A stretch of DNA of 64,000 nucleotides from Halogeometricum limi (GTDB taxonomy: Archaea; Halobacteriota; Halobacteria; Halobacteriales; Haloferacaceae), in NCBI RefSeq assembly GCF_900115785.1, contig NZ_FOYS01000006.1, forward strand, positions 124,001-188,000. Direction: 5' to 3'. Under the pieces are notes generated by a model. It was not told where the DNA came from and did not search any database. It saw only the letters and a list, made by a program, of their open reading frames with translations. Positions 24,937 to 33,085 of the stretch are shown piece by piece (position 1 is the first letter of the stretch; each line of letters begins with the position of its first letter). The position numbers and the translations under genes were made by a program.

Positions 24937-26334
24937 TCAGCCCTGACTTTCGGTCGCCGTCGGCGTGTCCGGTCGGTTCGCGCGCGGGCCGACGTCGTCC
25001 TCGGAGGGGACGTCGGGTTCGAGCGGCGCGCCCCGAGTGCGCTTCTGTATCTCCACGCCCTCCGTGATTCCGAGGTCCTCGAGGCCGCCGTAGACGACTT
25101 CCGCGATGGACCCGCCGCCCTCCTTGATGTTGAGTCCGATGCTGTCGTCGTTCTGACCGATGTTGTGGAGAGAGACGCGTCCCGAGTCTCCGAAGTCTAT
25201 CTTTCGGGTGTAGATTCCACCCCGGTCTCGGCCCCGTTCCTGGTTGTTCTGGTCGATGTTCTTGATAGCCACCTCGTTGAGGTGGAGGCGGCCGGGGCAC
25301 GGGAAGTCGATGCCGGGCCAGCCACCGCCGTCGATGAGGACGTTGTCGAGCGTCACGTCGTCGATGCTCACGTCCGTCGGGTTCACTTTGACCGGAATCG
25401 TCGTCCCGTCGTCGCCGCGCATCAGCGTGTGACGGACCGTCGTCGAGTTGTTCTCGGTCGATATCTTGAGCGACCCGCGACTGTCCAAGAGTACACACCG
25501 TTCCACGAGGACGGTCTGGAGGTTGGCGTCGTTGTTCTGCCCGACGTCGATGGAGACGCCGCCGGAGTTCGAGCAGAGGACGCGCTTTATGACCGTGTTC
25601 GTGGGCCGGCGAGACTGGTTCGGCGAGATGTCGTGCCCGCCGTTCGACAGCAATCCGTTGTTGTCGAACCGGCAGTACCGGATGTCGGCGTCCATCCCGC
25701 CGGAGAGTTTCAGTCCGGCGTTTCGCCACGAGGTGACGTGGCAGTCTCGCATGACGAACGTTCCCTCCGCCTCGGTGTGAATTCCCAGTCCGGGGTTCTC
25801 GCCCTGTTTTCCCTTCTGCCCGTCGACGGCGAAGTTCTCGAAGCGAACGGTTCCGAGACTCTCGTTCGGCTTCGACTCGATGGTTATCGCGCCGTGGACC
25901 CCCTCGTGCCCCTCGGCGAGGACGAGGCGGGTGCCGTCGGAACCGGGACCGGCGCCTCTGAGCGTCAGGTTCGCGTTCTCCGGGCCGAGCCGAATCGCCT
26001 TGCCGTCGGTGTCGATGCCGCTGATAGAGATGGTTCCGGGCGGCATCTGGACGATGCCGCCGGGCGACGCCGCCTCGATGGCGCGCAGTATCGCGCCGGT
26101 GTCGTCCGTCTTCCCGTCGACCGCGGCGCCGTAATCGCGGATGTCCTCGTACGCCGGGCCCGGTTCGGTCGTCGGCCCCTCGGTGGACGTCGACGGTCCG
26201 GGCGTCTCGGTGCCCGGTCGCGGCGGGGTGTCGTCGTCCGGGAGGAAGAACGCCACCGCGATACCGACCACACCGACGACAGTCGCGACTATCGCTGCGA
26301 GTGCTTCGCGACGTGTAATCTCTCTTTCTGTCAT
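24937..26334 (-). CDS. Membrane-anchored right-handed beta-helix protein
   Basis: A 465-aa protein. The start at 26334 gives an N-terminal anchor, EALAAIVATVVGVVGIAVAFFLP, preceded by charged TEREITRR, then a Pro/Thr/Gly linker. From about residue 60 it carries the pectate-lyase-type cap IRDYGAAVDGKTDDTGAILRA and parallel beta-helix coils (FENFAVDGQKGKQGENPGLG, MRDCHVTSWRNAGLKLSGGM, IRYCRFDNNGLLSNGGHDIS). Many coils align one-to-one with the protein at 23339-24679, including the end APLEPDVPSEDDVGPR. It is probably displayed outside the membrane and acts on, or binds, the surface glycan. Confidence 0.85.
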   Translation of the reverse strand: MTEREITRREALAAIVATVVGVVGIAVAFFLPDDDTPPRPGTETPGPSTSTEGPTTEPGPAYEDIRDYGAAVDGKTDDTGAILRAIEAASPGGIVQMPPGTISISGIDTDGKAIRLGPENANLTLRGAGPGSDGTRLVLAEGHEGVHGAITIESKPNESLGTVRFENFAVDGQKGKQGENPGLGIHTEAEGTFVMRDCHVTSWRNAGLKLSGGMDADIRYCRFDNNGLLSNGGHDISPNQSRRPTNTVIKRVLCSNSGGVSIDVGQNNDANLQTVLVERCVLLDSRGSLKISTENNSTTVRHTLMRGDDGTTIPVKVNPTDVSIDDVTLDNVLIDGGGWPGIDFPCPGRLHLNEVAIKNIDQNNQERGRDRGGIYTRKIDFGDSGRVSLHNIGQNDDSIGLNIKEGGGSIAEVVYGGLEDLGITEGVEIQKRTRGAPLEPDVPSEDDVGPRANRPDTPTATESQG

Positions 26335-26510
26335 GCGTTCGCGTTCGGTGGGGGAGTCGGTTCGTCGACGACGCCCCACACGCCGGGACGGTCAGCGAGC
26401 GTGTTGTTCCGCACGGTACTGTTCGGGAGACTCGTATCCATGTCCATGAATGGTGACGTCGAACTGCTCGTGCGTTCGGAGGCGAGGTTCGTTTGATACG
26501 AGAAGGTCAT
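26331..26510 (-). CDS. Possible small protein (59 aa) overlapping the beta-helix start
   Basis: An ATG at 26510 opens 59 codons that end in a TGA overlapping the beta-helix ATG (ATGA). Unlike shadow frames here, the product is not arginine-rich: it has Asn, Thr, Ser and Asp and ends DRPGVWGVVDEPTPPPNANA, with mostly G or C third positions. A GTATAC box lies only about 16 nt upstream, too close for a leaderless start at this ATG. It may be a genuine small gene in an operon with the beta-helix. Confidence 0.42.
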   Translation of the reverse strand: MTFSYQTNLASERTSSSTSPFMDMDTSLPNSTVRNNTLADRPGVWGVVDEPTPPPNANA

Positions 26511-26739
26511 TCTCGCTTAAAGGTATACGCTCTGTACGCGCGTCCCCGAATCGAACCACGTGACACTGTGTCGTGGGGCGCTCGCCGAGCGGTCGCCGTT
26601 AGTACGACTGTAACCGGCACCGAGCGTGCTCAATGCGTTGATAGGCGCTCTCGAACTGCCCCCCTGACGCTGCAACCGCCGCCTCGTCGCTGTAAGCGCA
26701 CATATAACAGTATACTCACAGGTGTAGCAAACGCACGAG

Positions 26740-26793
26740 ATGCCTAGGTCGAACGCCACGAGACGAGACTCGGGACACCCGCGAGTGAGGTGA
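26740..26793 (+). CDS. Possible leader ORF (17 aa) before the GT2 gene
   Basis: The ATG at 26740 lies about 27 nt after CAGTATACTCA and starts a 17-codon basic frame ending in TGA at 26793. The end of this frame, GAGGTGA, is also a Shine-Dalgarno 4 nt before the GTG at 26798. Terminating ribosomes could therefore restart at once. Confidence 0.32.
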   Translation: MPRSNATRRDSGHPRVR

Positions 26794-26797
26794 AGTC

Positions 26798-27766
26798 GTG
26801 AGAGCCACAGAACCATCGTCGGACGGACCGTTGGTCACGGTCGTCGTCACGACGTACAACCGGCCGGAGTACCTCCGGTCGGCCGTCGAGACGGTCACCG
26901 AACAGCGGTACGCACCCATCGAACTCGTCGTCGTCGACGACTGCTCGCAGACGCCCGCGAGCGAGGTTCTCGCCGACGTCTCTCCGGACGTGAGTTCGTT
27001 CGAGATCGTTCGGCACCGAGAGAACCGAGGAGCGAACGCCGCGCGAAACACGGGCGTCGAGGCGGCGACCGGAACGTACGTCGCGTTCTTGGACGACGAC
27101 GACCGGTGGGAACCGGAGAAACTCGCAAAGCAGGTCGACCGGTTCCGCGCCGCCGACGACGACGTCGGCCTCGTCTACGTCGGCCGGAAAGGGATGATGA
27201 ACGGGGCCGTCCGCGAGGTGGTCGTCCCCGACGGCGTCGACGGCGACGTCACGAAGGCCCTGCTCTTGGAGAACGTCGTCGGGACGCAGTCCGCGGCGAT
27301 GGTGCGCGCGGACCTCGCCAAAGAGACGCCGTTCGACGAACGGTTCAAGCGCTGGGCGGACTTGGAGTGGTACGTCGCGCTGTCGACGAAATGTGACTTC
27401 GAGGCCGTTCGCGAACCGCTCGTCATCTACGAACACGACGCGCACAACCGAATCTCGAACGACTACGAGAACCTCTTAGAGAGTCACCGACTGTTCGTGG
27501 AGAAGTACCGTGACCTGGCCGCCGGGTACGGCCCGCGCTTCGAGCGAAAGATGCTCGGGTGGGCCTCCTTCCGCGTGGGGTCGGCGTCCATCAGCGGTGG
27601 GAGTTACGACGTCGCCCGCCGGTACTTCCTCAGAGCGCTCCGGTACTACCCGGTGGAACCGAAGTTCTACGCGTACGCCGCAGCGACCATCGGCGGGCGC
27701 GCCACGCACCGAATCGCACGGTCCGTGAACCGACTGGTCTCGTCGGGTCCGATCGGAACCGACTGA
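26798..27766 (+). CDS. Glycosyltransferase family 2
   Basis: A 322-aa GT-A glycosyltransferase starting at GTG 26798 with GAGGTGA just upstream. VTVVVTTYNRPEYLRSAVETV opens the fold. ENRGANAARNTGVEAATGTYVAFLDDDDRW contains the nucleotide-sugar and metal-binding DDDD, and RWADLEWYVALS holds the acceptor/catalytic region. The C-terminal part (residues about 230-322) is helical and may associate with the membrane (YAYAAATIGGRATHRIARSV). It probably extends the glycan assembled by the neighbouring GT4 enzymes. Confidence 0.92.
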   Translation: MRATEPSSDGPLVTVVVTTYNRPEYLRSAVETVTEQRYAPIELVVVDDCSQTPASEVLADVSPDVSSFEIVRHRENRGANAARNTGVEAATGTYVAFLDDDDRWEPEKLAKQVDRFRAADDDVGLVYVGRKGMMNGAVREVVVPDGVDGDVTKALLLENVVGTQSAAMVRADLAKETPFDERFKRWADLEWYVALSTKCDFEAVREPLVIYEHDAHNRISNDYENLLESHRLFVEKYRDLAAGYGPRFERKMLGWASFRVGSASISGGSYDVARRYFLRALRYYPVEPKFYAYAAATIGGRATHRIARSVNRLVSSGPIGTD

Positions 27767-27866
27767 CCGCGCGGAGACCGGTCGGTGTCGGTCGAACGGA
27801 TTCGAGACACAGGAGACGAGAGAAGAGAAGCGGAGACACCGCGTCACCGCAGACGCCCGATACTGT

Positions 27867-29318
27867 TCAGTTCTCGACGCCGCCGTAACCCATCTCGCCG
27901 TAGCCCTGCACGCCGTAGTCGTCGTCTATCGGCGTGGCCGTCTCCGTCGGCGTGGGGGTCGGCGTCGGCGTGGCCGTCTCCGTCGGCGTGGCCGTCTCCG
28001 TCGGCGTGGGAGTCGGCGTCACCGTCGGCTGACTGCTCGTGAACTTCACCCAGTTGAGGTTGACGTCGCCGTCGGGCGTTTCGATTCTGAGGACCTGTCC
28101 GTCGCCCTCCGAGAGCGTGACGTCCTGTATCGTGACCGTCTCCCACGACTGCCAGTCGCCGGTATCCGGCACCTCGACGGTTCCGATCTCCTCCCAGTCG
28201 AGAAGGACGCGGAAGCGCTTCCCACTCGCCGGAGAGGCGACGCGGAGGTCGACGTCGTACGTCCCGCCGGTGACGTCGACGGTGTACTCCAACCACTCGT
28301 CGGCGGCCATCCAGCCGACGTTGTACGTTCCCGAGGAGTCCGCGGTGCGTTCGATGTCGACCTGTTCGTCGGTTCGGTAGTCGCCGCCCTTCGCGTCCGC
28401 CGTCGTGTCGAAGTACGCGACTCCGTCGCCTCCTTCGTCGAAGTGTTCGGCCTCGATCAGCCCGGGAATCGACCGCGCGTCGCCGCCGAACGGCGACTGT
28501 CCGTCCGTCGGCGTCGGAGTCGGAGTGGGCGTCGGCGTCGCTGTCTCGGTCGGCGTCGGGGACGGCGTCGCGGTTTCGGTCGCCGTCGGGGACGGCGTCG
28601 CAGTTTCGGTCGCGGTCTCCGTCGCAGTTTCGGTCGCCGTCGGCGTCGTGGTCGCCTCACCGGTCGCGTCGACGCCGAGGGTGTAATCGCCGCTTCCGTA
28701 CTGCACGTCGACGACCTGCACGTAGTGCGTGCCGGACTCCTCGATGCCGTCGCGAATCGTCACGGGACCGGCCGCGCCGAGATACCGCAGGTTGCTCCAC
28801 TCGCCTTCGTCGTCGTAGATGATGACGGCCACTACGCCGGAGTCCGAGTCACGCTCGAAGTCGACGACGAGTTCCTGTCCCTTTGCCACGTCGACGGCGT
28901 ACCAGTCGACTTCGGCGTGCGTGAGCGTGCCGGAGACCTGCGTTCCGGGGTCGAGAGCCATCGCCGTCGACTGCTCGTCGTTCGGTTCGGCCTCTTCGAC
29001 GGAGAGGTCGACCGACGACGTCTGCTGCAGAATCGTCGCGCCGCCGTAGCCGAACGTCGAGAGCGGTTTGACGCGCGCGACGTCACCCGCCCCGGTACAT
29101 CCCGCGACCGAGGCGGTCGCCGCCGCGACGCCCACCATCTTCAGATACGACCGCCGACCGATCTCGACGCGGTCACCGGACGCGTTCGCGCCGCGTTCGG
29201 ACGCCGTCCGGGAGGTCGACTGCGACTCGCCACTCGTCGTCTCACCGCTGAACCAACTTTTGATGGTCCGACCGAGGCCGTCCGCATCTCGTTCGTCGTC
29301 GGGAGTGTTCGTACTCAT
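27867..29318 (-). CDS. Tat lipoprotein with PPC and CBM6 domains and Gly-Tyr tail
   Basis: A 483-aa secreted lipoprotein. An unusually long N-region precedes the signal: RRSYLKMVGVAAATASVAGC, twin Arg 55-56 and lipobox Cys 74. A PPC-type beta domain follows (about 108-218, EAEPNDEQSTAMALDPGTQ), then a Thr/Pro linker (about 223-275), a CBM6-type carbohydrate-binding module (about 288-410, LIEAEHFDEGGDGVAYFDT to INLNWVKF-type end) and a second TP linker. The C-terminus is DDDYGVQGYGEMGYGGVEN, and FGYGG also occurs at 89-93. No catalytic domain is present. BoxA CTTAATTATC lies 28 nt before the ATG. It likely sits on the outer face and binds the glycan. Confidence 0.87.
   Translation of the reverse strand: MSTNTPDDERDADGLGRTIKSWFSGETTSGESQSTSRTASERGANASGDRVEIGRRSYLKMVGVAAATASVAGCTGAGDVARVKPLSTFGYGGATILQQTSSVDLSVEEAEPNDEQSTAMALDPGTQVSGTLTHAEVDWYAVDVAKGQELVVDFERDSDSGVVAVIIYDDEGEWSNLRYLGAAGPVTIRDGIEESGTHYVQVVDVQYGSGDYTLGVDATGEATTTPTATETATETATETATPSPTATETATPSPTPTETATPTPTPTPTPTDGQSPFGGDARSIPGLIEAEHFDEGGDGVAYFDTTADAKGGDYRTDEQVDIERTADSSGTYNVGWMAADEWLEYTVDVTGGTYDVDLRVASPASGKRFRVLLDWEEIGTVEVPDTGDWQSWETVTIQDVTLSEGDGQVLRIETPDGDVNLNWVKFTSSQPTVTPTPTPTETATPTETATPTPTPTPTETATPIDDDYGVQGYGEMGYGGVEN
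27932..28029. repeat. Low-complexity GTCGGCGT repeats, C-terminal TP linker
   Basis: Tandem GTCGGCGTGG/GTCTCCGTCGGCGTGG-type units encode the Thr-Pro linker after the CBM6 domain. Such tracts are prone to slippage and length variation. Confidence 0.7.
28500..28656. repeat. Low-complexity repeats encoding the central TP/TE linker
   Basis: Repeated GTCGGCGTCG and GTCGCAGTTTCG units encode the Thr/Pro/Glu/Ala linker between the PPC and CBM6 domains. They are similar to the second tract of the same gene, so recombination between them could delete the CBM6 domain. Confidence 0.7.
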
Positions 29319-29632
29319 GTTGACCAGAATTACAGGAATATCTTAATTATCAGTTTTCACTACTTACAGATAATAGATAGATAGATTCTCTCGTACTGGT
29401 GTCTTTTACTTACCAGATGGTCACGGGAGCGCCGCAGACGTGATTCCCGGGCGACAGAAAGTGGGTTCTCGACACGAGAGAGCGAGCGAAACGGCGGCGG
29501 TTCGACTCACCGAGGACTCACGTTCGCAGTGGAAAATCGACAGCAGCGACGGCGGCCGCCGCCGTGGCTGGCCTCAGGAAGGCGTTCCTCGCGGGAGGGA
29601 GCGCGCGCCGTCGGCGTCCCTCAGATGGTCTC
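29319..29632. other. Intergenic region with CBM6-gene promoter
   Basis: About 310 bp. The left 100 bp is AT-rich, with BoxA CTTAATTATC at 29342-29351 serving the leaderless CBM6 gene and a GATAGATAGAT run. The right part is GC-rich and shows no supported gene. Confidence 0.5.
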
Positions 29633-30781
29633 TCAGGCGTCGTTCGCGAGGAGCACTTCGTTCGAGTCGACCATCTCTTCGAGCGCGTTGCCGTCCGCGT
29701 CGAGTGGCAGGTCGATTCGCTCTCGCCGACGCGACGACTCCCACGCACCGAAGATGAGTTCCGTGGACTGGAGCGCGTTCTCGGCGGCTAGCTCGGAGGT
29801 TCGACCCTCGGAGAGGGCGTCGACGACGTCCTCGATGGCGCGTTCGATGTACGTCGGCGTCCGGAACCGGTCCGCGGAGACCAGAGGGACGCGCGACAGA
29901 ACCTTCTGGGCGGCGACCCGCGGGAACGAGTCGCTCGGGCCGTGAGTCCCGTCTGGGCTGGTGTCGACCGCTTTCCAGCCCTTGGTCGACCCGTTCCGGT
30001 AGCGAAGCGTCGGACCGTCGTCGGTGCAGACGTCGACGACGCCCTCCGCGCCGACGAGTCGAATCTGCGCGGGAACGACGCCGTAGTCGCCGGTGGAGGC
30101 GAATCCGACGACGCCGTTCTCGTACCGCCACTGCGCGATGGCGTTGTTCTCGTTGTGCGCGCCGAACTGGACGTTCTCCTCGCTGTAGTCGACACCGCAG
30201 AGCACCCATTCGGGGGGCGATTGGTCGGTGTAGTAGCCGCAGAGGTCGAACAGGTGCGTCCCGAAGTCGTAGAGGTTCGGCCCGCCGACTTCGACCCGTT
30301 CGAGCGACCCGATGGTGCCCTCGTCGAGCAGTCGCTTCGCCTCGCGGAACGGCTTGCCGAACCGGCGTTGGTGGTTGAACGTGAGTTGCACGTCCGCCTC
30401 CTCGCAGGCCGCGGCCATGCGTTTCGCGTCACGCCACGTCTTCGCCATCGGCTTCTCGCAGTGAATCGCCTGGACGGACTCCGTCTCGGCGCACTGAACG
30501 ACGACGTCGGCGTGAACCGACGGCGGAACGGTGACGCTGACGATGTCCGGTTGAACCTCGCGAAGCATCGCTTCCGTGTCTTCGTAGACGGCGTCGGCGT
30601 CGAGTCCCCACGACTCGGCGAACGCCTCGGCGTTCGGGCGGATGATGTCGACGCAGGCCGCGAGTCGACAGTCGTCGAGTCGGTCGTACGCCGAAGCGTG
30701 TCGATACCCCATCGCGAAGCCATCGGTGTCTGGGTCGTCTGGGTCGGGTCCGGTCCCCACGATGGCGACGTCGTACGTCAT
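29633..30781 (-). CDS. Gfo/Idh/MocA family oxidoreductase
   Basis: A 382-aa NAD(P)-dependent sugar or inositol dehydrogenase type. The Rossmann fold starts DVAIVGTGPDPDDPDTDGFA, with an inserted acidic loop between the glycines and the helix. HCEKPMAKTW holds the conserved EKP lysine, and the C-terminal domain is the typical beta-sheet GFO-IDH-MocA C domain (GGPNLYDFGTHLFDLCGYY, with the conserved D and H). A BoxA-like TTATTGATATAT lies about 25 nt upstream of the ATG, a leaderless arrangement. In a glycan island it probably oxidises or epimerises a nucleotide sugar; the substrate is unknown. Confidence 0.9.
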   Translation of the reverse strand: MTYDVAIVGTGPDPDDPDTDGFAMGYRHASAYDRLDDCRLAACVDIIRPNAEAFAESWGLDADAVYEDTEAMLREVQPDIVSVTVPPSVHADVVVQCAETESVQAIHCEKPMAKTWRDAKRMAAACEEADVQLTFNHQRRFGKPFREAKRLLDEGTIGSLERVEVGGPNLYDFGTHLFDLCGYYTDQSPPEWVLCGVDYSEENVQFGAHNENNAIAQWRYENGVVGFASTGDYGVVPAQIRLVGAEGVVDVCTDDGPTLRYRNGSTKGWKAVDTSPDGTHGPSDSFPRVAAQKVLSRVPLVSADRFRTPTYIERAIEDVVDALSEGRTSELAAENALQSTELIFGAWESSRRRERIDLPLDADGNALEEMVDSNEVLLANDA

Positions 30782-31045
30782 TGTCTTCGTCGTCGCGGGC
30801 TCGATATATCAATAAGCGCGACATAACGACCCACACCGGTGCGGACAGCGTGCCGGGGCGGCGACGCAGACGGCCGACGGACGTCCGAGGTCCGTCACCG
30901 ATGTCGCCCGATTTCGACGAGAACGCCGTATAGGAGAGCCATACTTTTGCCCCCGAATAGAGTCACTGTACGTACAACTCTGCGACGGCACGGAACGACC
31001 GGCGTAGCGACACCCACCTGTGAACTCAGCAACTCTCAACTCAGT

Positions 31046-31969
31046 ATGAACGCAGCGAACATCACGGCGAAGACAGTGGTCGTAACCGGCGGTGCGGGAT
31101 TCATCGGGAGTCGTATCGCGGCCGCACTCGCCGACGACAACGAGGTCAGAGTGCTCGACGACCTCTCGTCGGGGGCGGCGACGAACCTCCCCGACGGCGT
31201 CGAACTCCTCGAAGGCGACGTTCGAGACGAGACCGCCGTCCGAGACGCCGTCCGCGACGCCGACGTGGTGTTCCACGAGGCGGCGGAGGTCAGCGTCCAA
31301 CGGAGCGTCGAACAGCCCCGCCGGAGCAACGACGTGAACGTCGGCGGGACGTTGAACGTCCTCGAAGCGGCGCGCGAAGCGGACGCCCGCGTCGTCTTCG
31401 CGTCGAGTTGCGCTATCTACGGCGTCCCCGACGCGGTTCCGCTCACCGAGGACGCCCCGGCGCGGCCCCGGTCGCCGTACGCCATCGACAAGTACGCCGC
31501 GGACTCGTACGTCAGAGCGTACAACGACCTCTACGGACTCGAGACGGTCGCGCTCCGGTATTTCAACGTCTACGGTCCCGGTCAGGCGGGCGGTCAGTAC
31601 AGCGGCGTCATCAACGTCTTCGTCGACCAGGCGCGACGGGGAGACCCCATCACCATCGACGGAGACGGGACGCAGACCCGAGACTTCGTCTACGTCGACG
31701 ACGTCGTCCGGGCGAATCTCGCGGCCGCGACCACCGACGCCGTCGGCGAGGCGTTCCACGTCGGCACCGGCGCGGAGACGAGCGTGCTCGAACTCGCGGA
31801 GACGATTCGAGACGTGACCGGCAGCGACAGCGACATCGTCCACCAAGACCCCAGACCGGGCGACGTACCGGCGAGTGTCGCGGACCTCACGCGGGCGCGC
31901 GAATCGCTCGGATACGAACCGACCGTCGGTCTCGAAGCGGGACTCCGGAACCTCGTCGCGAAGCGGTGA
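31046..31969 (+). CDS. NAD-dependent UDP-sugar epimerase (extended SDR, GalE-like)
   Basis: A 307-aa extended short-chain dehydrogenase. NAD-binding TGGAGFIGSRIA is at residues 14-25, VFASSCAIYG carries the catalytic Ser/Thr, and SPYAIDKYAAD gives Y145-x3-K149. RYFNVYGPGQ and the C-terminal TRDFVYVDDVV are typical of UDP-glucose 4-epimerase and UDP-GlcNAc epimerase-like enzymes. It supplies activated sugars for the island. The ATG is chosen at 31046; the upstream frame is arginine-rich. BoxA-like ATACTTTT at 30941 implies a leader of about 70 nt. Confidence 0.9.
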   Translation: MNAANITAKTVVVTGGAGFIGSRIAAALADDNEVRVLDDLSSGAATNLPDGVELLEGDVRDETAVRDAVRDADVVFHEAAEVSVQRSVEQPRRSNDVNVGGTLNVLEAAREADARVVFASSCAIYGVPDAVPLTEDAPARPRSPYAIDKYAADSYVRAYNDLYGLETVALRYFNVYGPGQAGGQYSGVINVFVDQARRGDPITIDGDGTQTRDFVYVDDVVRANLAAATTDAVGEAFHVGTGAETSVLELAETIRDVTGSDSDIVHQDPRPGDVPASVADLTRARESLGYEPTVGLEAGLRNLVAKR

Positions 31970-32105
31970 GACGTCACCCGCGCCGTTCGCGCGGGCGTGG
32001 CGAGAGGAGGATAAGGGCCTCCGTCGCGGCTAAACGGCCGATTGAGTTCCGTTAGGACGTCCGTACTCCGCAGAGACTGCGCGACGTCGACCGCACCGAG
32101 AGCGT

Positions 32106-32654
32106 CTACGAGTCGATACCGCGGACCTGTCCGGCGAATTTCTCGCGCACTTTCTCCAACTTGGGCGGAATCTGCACCGCGCAGTACGGTTGGTCCGGAT
32201 TCTTCTCGTAGTAGTCCTGGTGGTACGCTTCGGCCTCGTAGAACGTGTCCAGCGGAGCGATTTCGGTGACGATGTCGTCGTCGTAGACGCCGGAGTCGTT
32301 CATCTCGGAGACGAGCGATTCGACCGTCTCCTTCTGATCCTCGGAGTGATAGAACACGGCTGAACGGTACTGCGAACCCACGTCCGGCCCCTGTCGGTCC
32401 TCGGTGGTCGGGTCGTGCAGGGCGAAGAACACTTCGAGCAGTTCGCGGAAAGAGAGTTCGTCGGGGTCGAACTCGACTTGGACGACTTCCGCGTGGCCCG
32501 TCGTCCCCTTACAGACCGCCTCGTACGTCGGGTTCTCGACGTGGCCACCGGCGTAACCGGAGGTGACGGACTCGACGCCGACGAGTTCTTTCATCGGTGC
32601 TTCGATGCACCAGAAACAGCCACCGCCGAGCGTCGCGAGTTCGGTGTTACTCAT
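32106..32654 (-). CDS. msrA: Peptide methionine-S-sulfoxide reductase MsrA
   Basis: A 182-aa protein with the family motif GGCFWCIE; the catalytic Cys is C13 and C16 is adjacent. GYAGGHVENPTYEAVCKGTTGHAEVVQVEFDP, FFALHDPTT, GSQYRSAVFY and the C-terminal YHQDYYEKNPDQPYC complete the MsrA fold. The enzyme repairs oxidised methionine in proteins using thioredoxin-type reductants in the cytoplasm. It is a single gene with its own T-rich BoxA-like ACTTTTGC about 35 nt upstream. Housekeeping, unrelated to the glycan island. Confidence 0.96.
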   Translation of the reverse strand: MSNTELATLGGGCFWCIEAPMKELVGVESVTSGYAGGHVENPTYEAVCKGTTGHAEVVQVEFDPDELSFRELLEVFFALHDPTTEDRQGPDVGSQYRSAVFYHSEDQKETVESLVSEMNDSGVYDDDIVTEIAPLDTFYEAEAYHQDYYEKNPDQPYCAVQIPPKLEKVREKFAGQVRGIDS

Positions 32655-32859
32655 GTCTCAGAATACGCCGGCACGAGCAAAAGTCCCTCGGAGGCGGTAG
32701 TCGGCGAGTGCGGTTCGCGAACCCGGTGCGCTGCCTCGTCGGCCGATTCGACCGAGATGCTGAACAGATTTGGGTGAGAACTCGGAAAATCCTCTTTTAG
32801 TGTGTTACCGTCTCTCAGTACGAGGAACCAACAGATGACCCCAGCACAGGAGCGACACG

Positions 32860-33009
32860 ATGCCCACGTGTGAACACTGCGAACGGCACGTCTCGGACCG
32901 GTTCGTCCGCGTCTTCGCCGACGACTCGGGGAAGGTGTACGCCTGCCCGAACTGTTCGGCCAACGCCGGTATCGCAGAAGTCGTGCGGGAACGCGCGCGA
33001 CACGCCTGA
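32860..33009 (+). CDS. Small CPxC-type zinc-finger protein (49 aa)
   Basis: MPTCEHCERHVSDRF with a later YACPNCSANAG gives two Cys pairs (C4/C7 and C29/C32), a treble-clef-like zinc site. The remaining residues are acidic and helical (IAEVVRERARHA). The acidic, cysteine-paired composition strongly supports coding despite the short length. Haloarchaea carry many such single-domain zinc-finger proteins of unknown role, some affecting growth or biofilm; I cannot assign this one further. Confidence 0.82.
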   Translation: MPTCEHCERHVSDRFVRVFADDSGKVYACPNCSANAGIAEVVRERARHA

Positions 33010-33085
33010 ATTCCCACCCGAGTCGAATCCCCGCGAATCCCCGCTGACTCTCCCGTGACCGCGCTTCGGCCCGATTTCCCTCTCG

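Noticed and set aside
31020..31049. A 9-codon GTG ORF overlapping the epimerase start
   Set aside because: The start is not at a leaderless distance from the BoxA at 30941 and the overlap is easily produced by chance; not counted with the leader ORFs.
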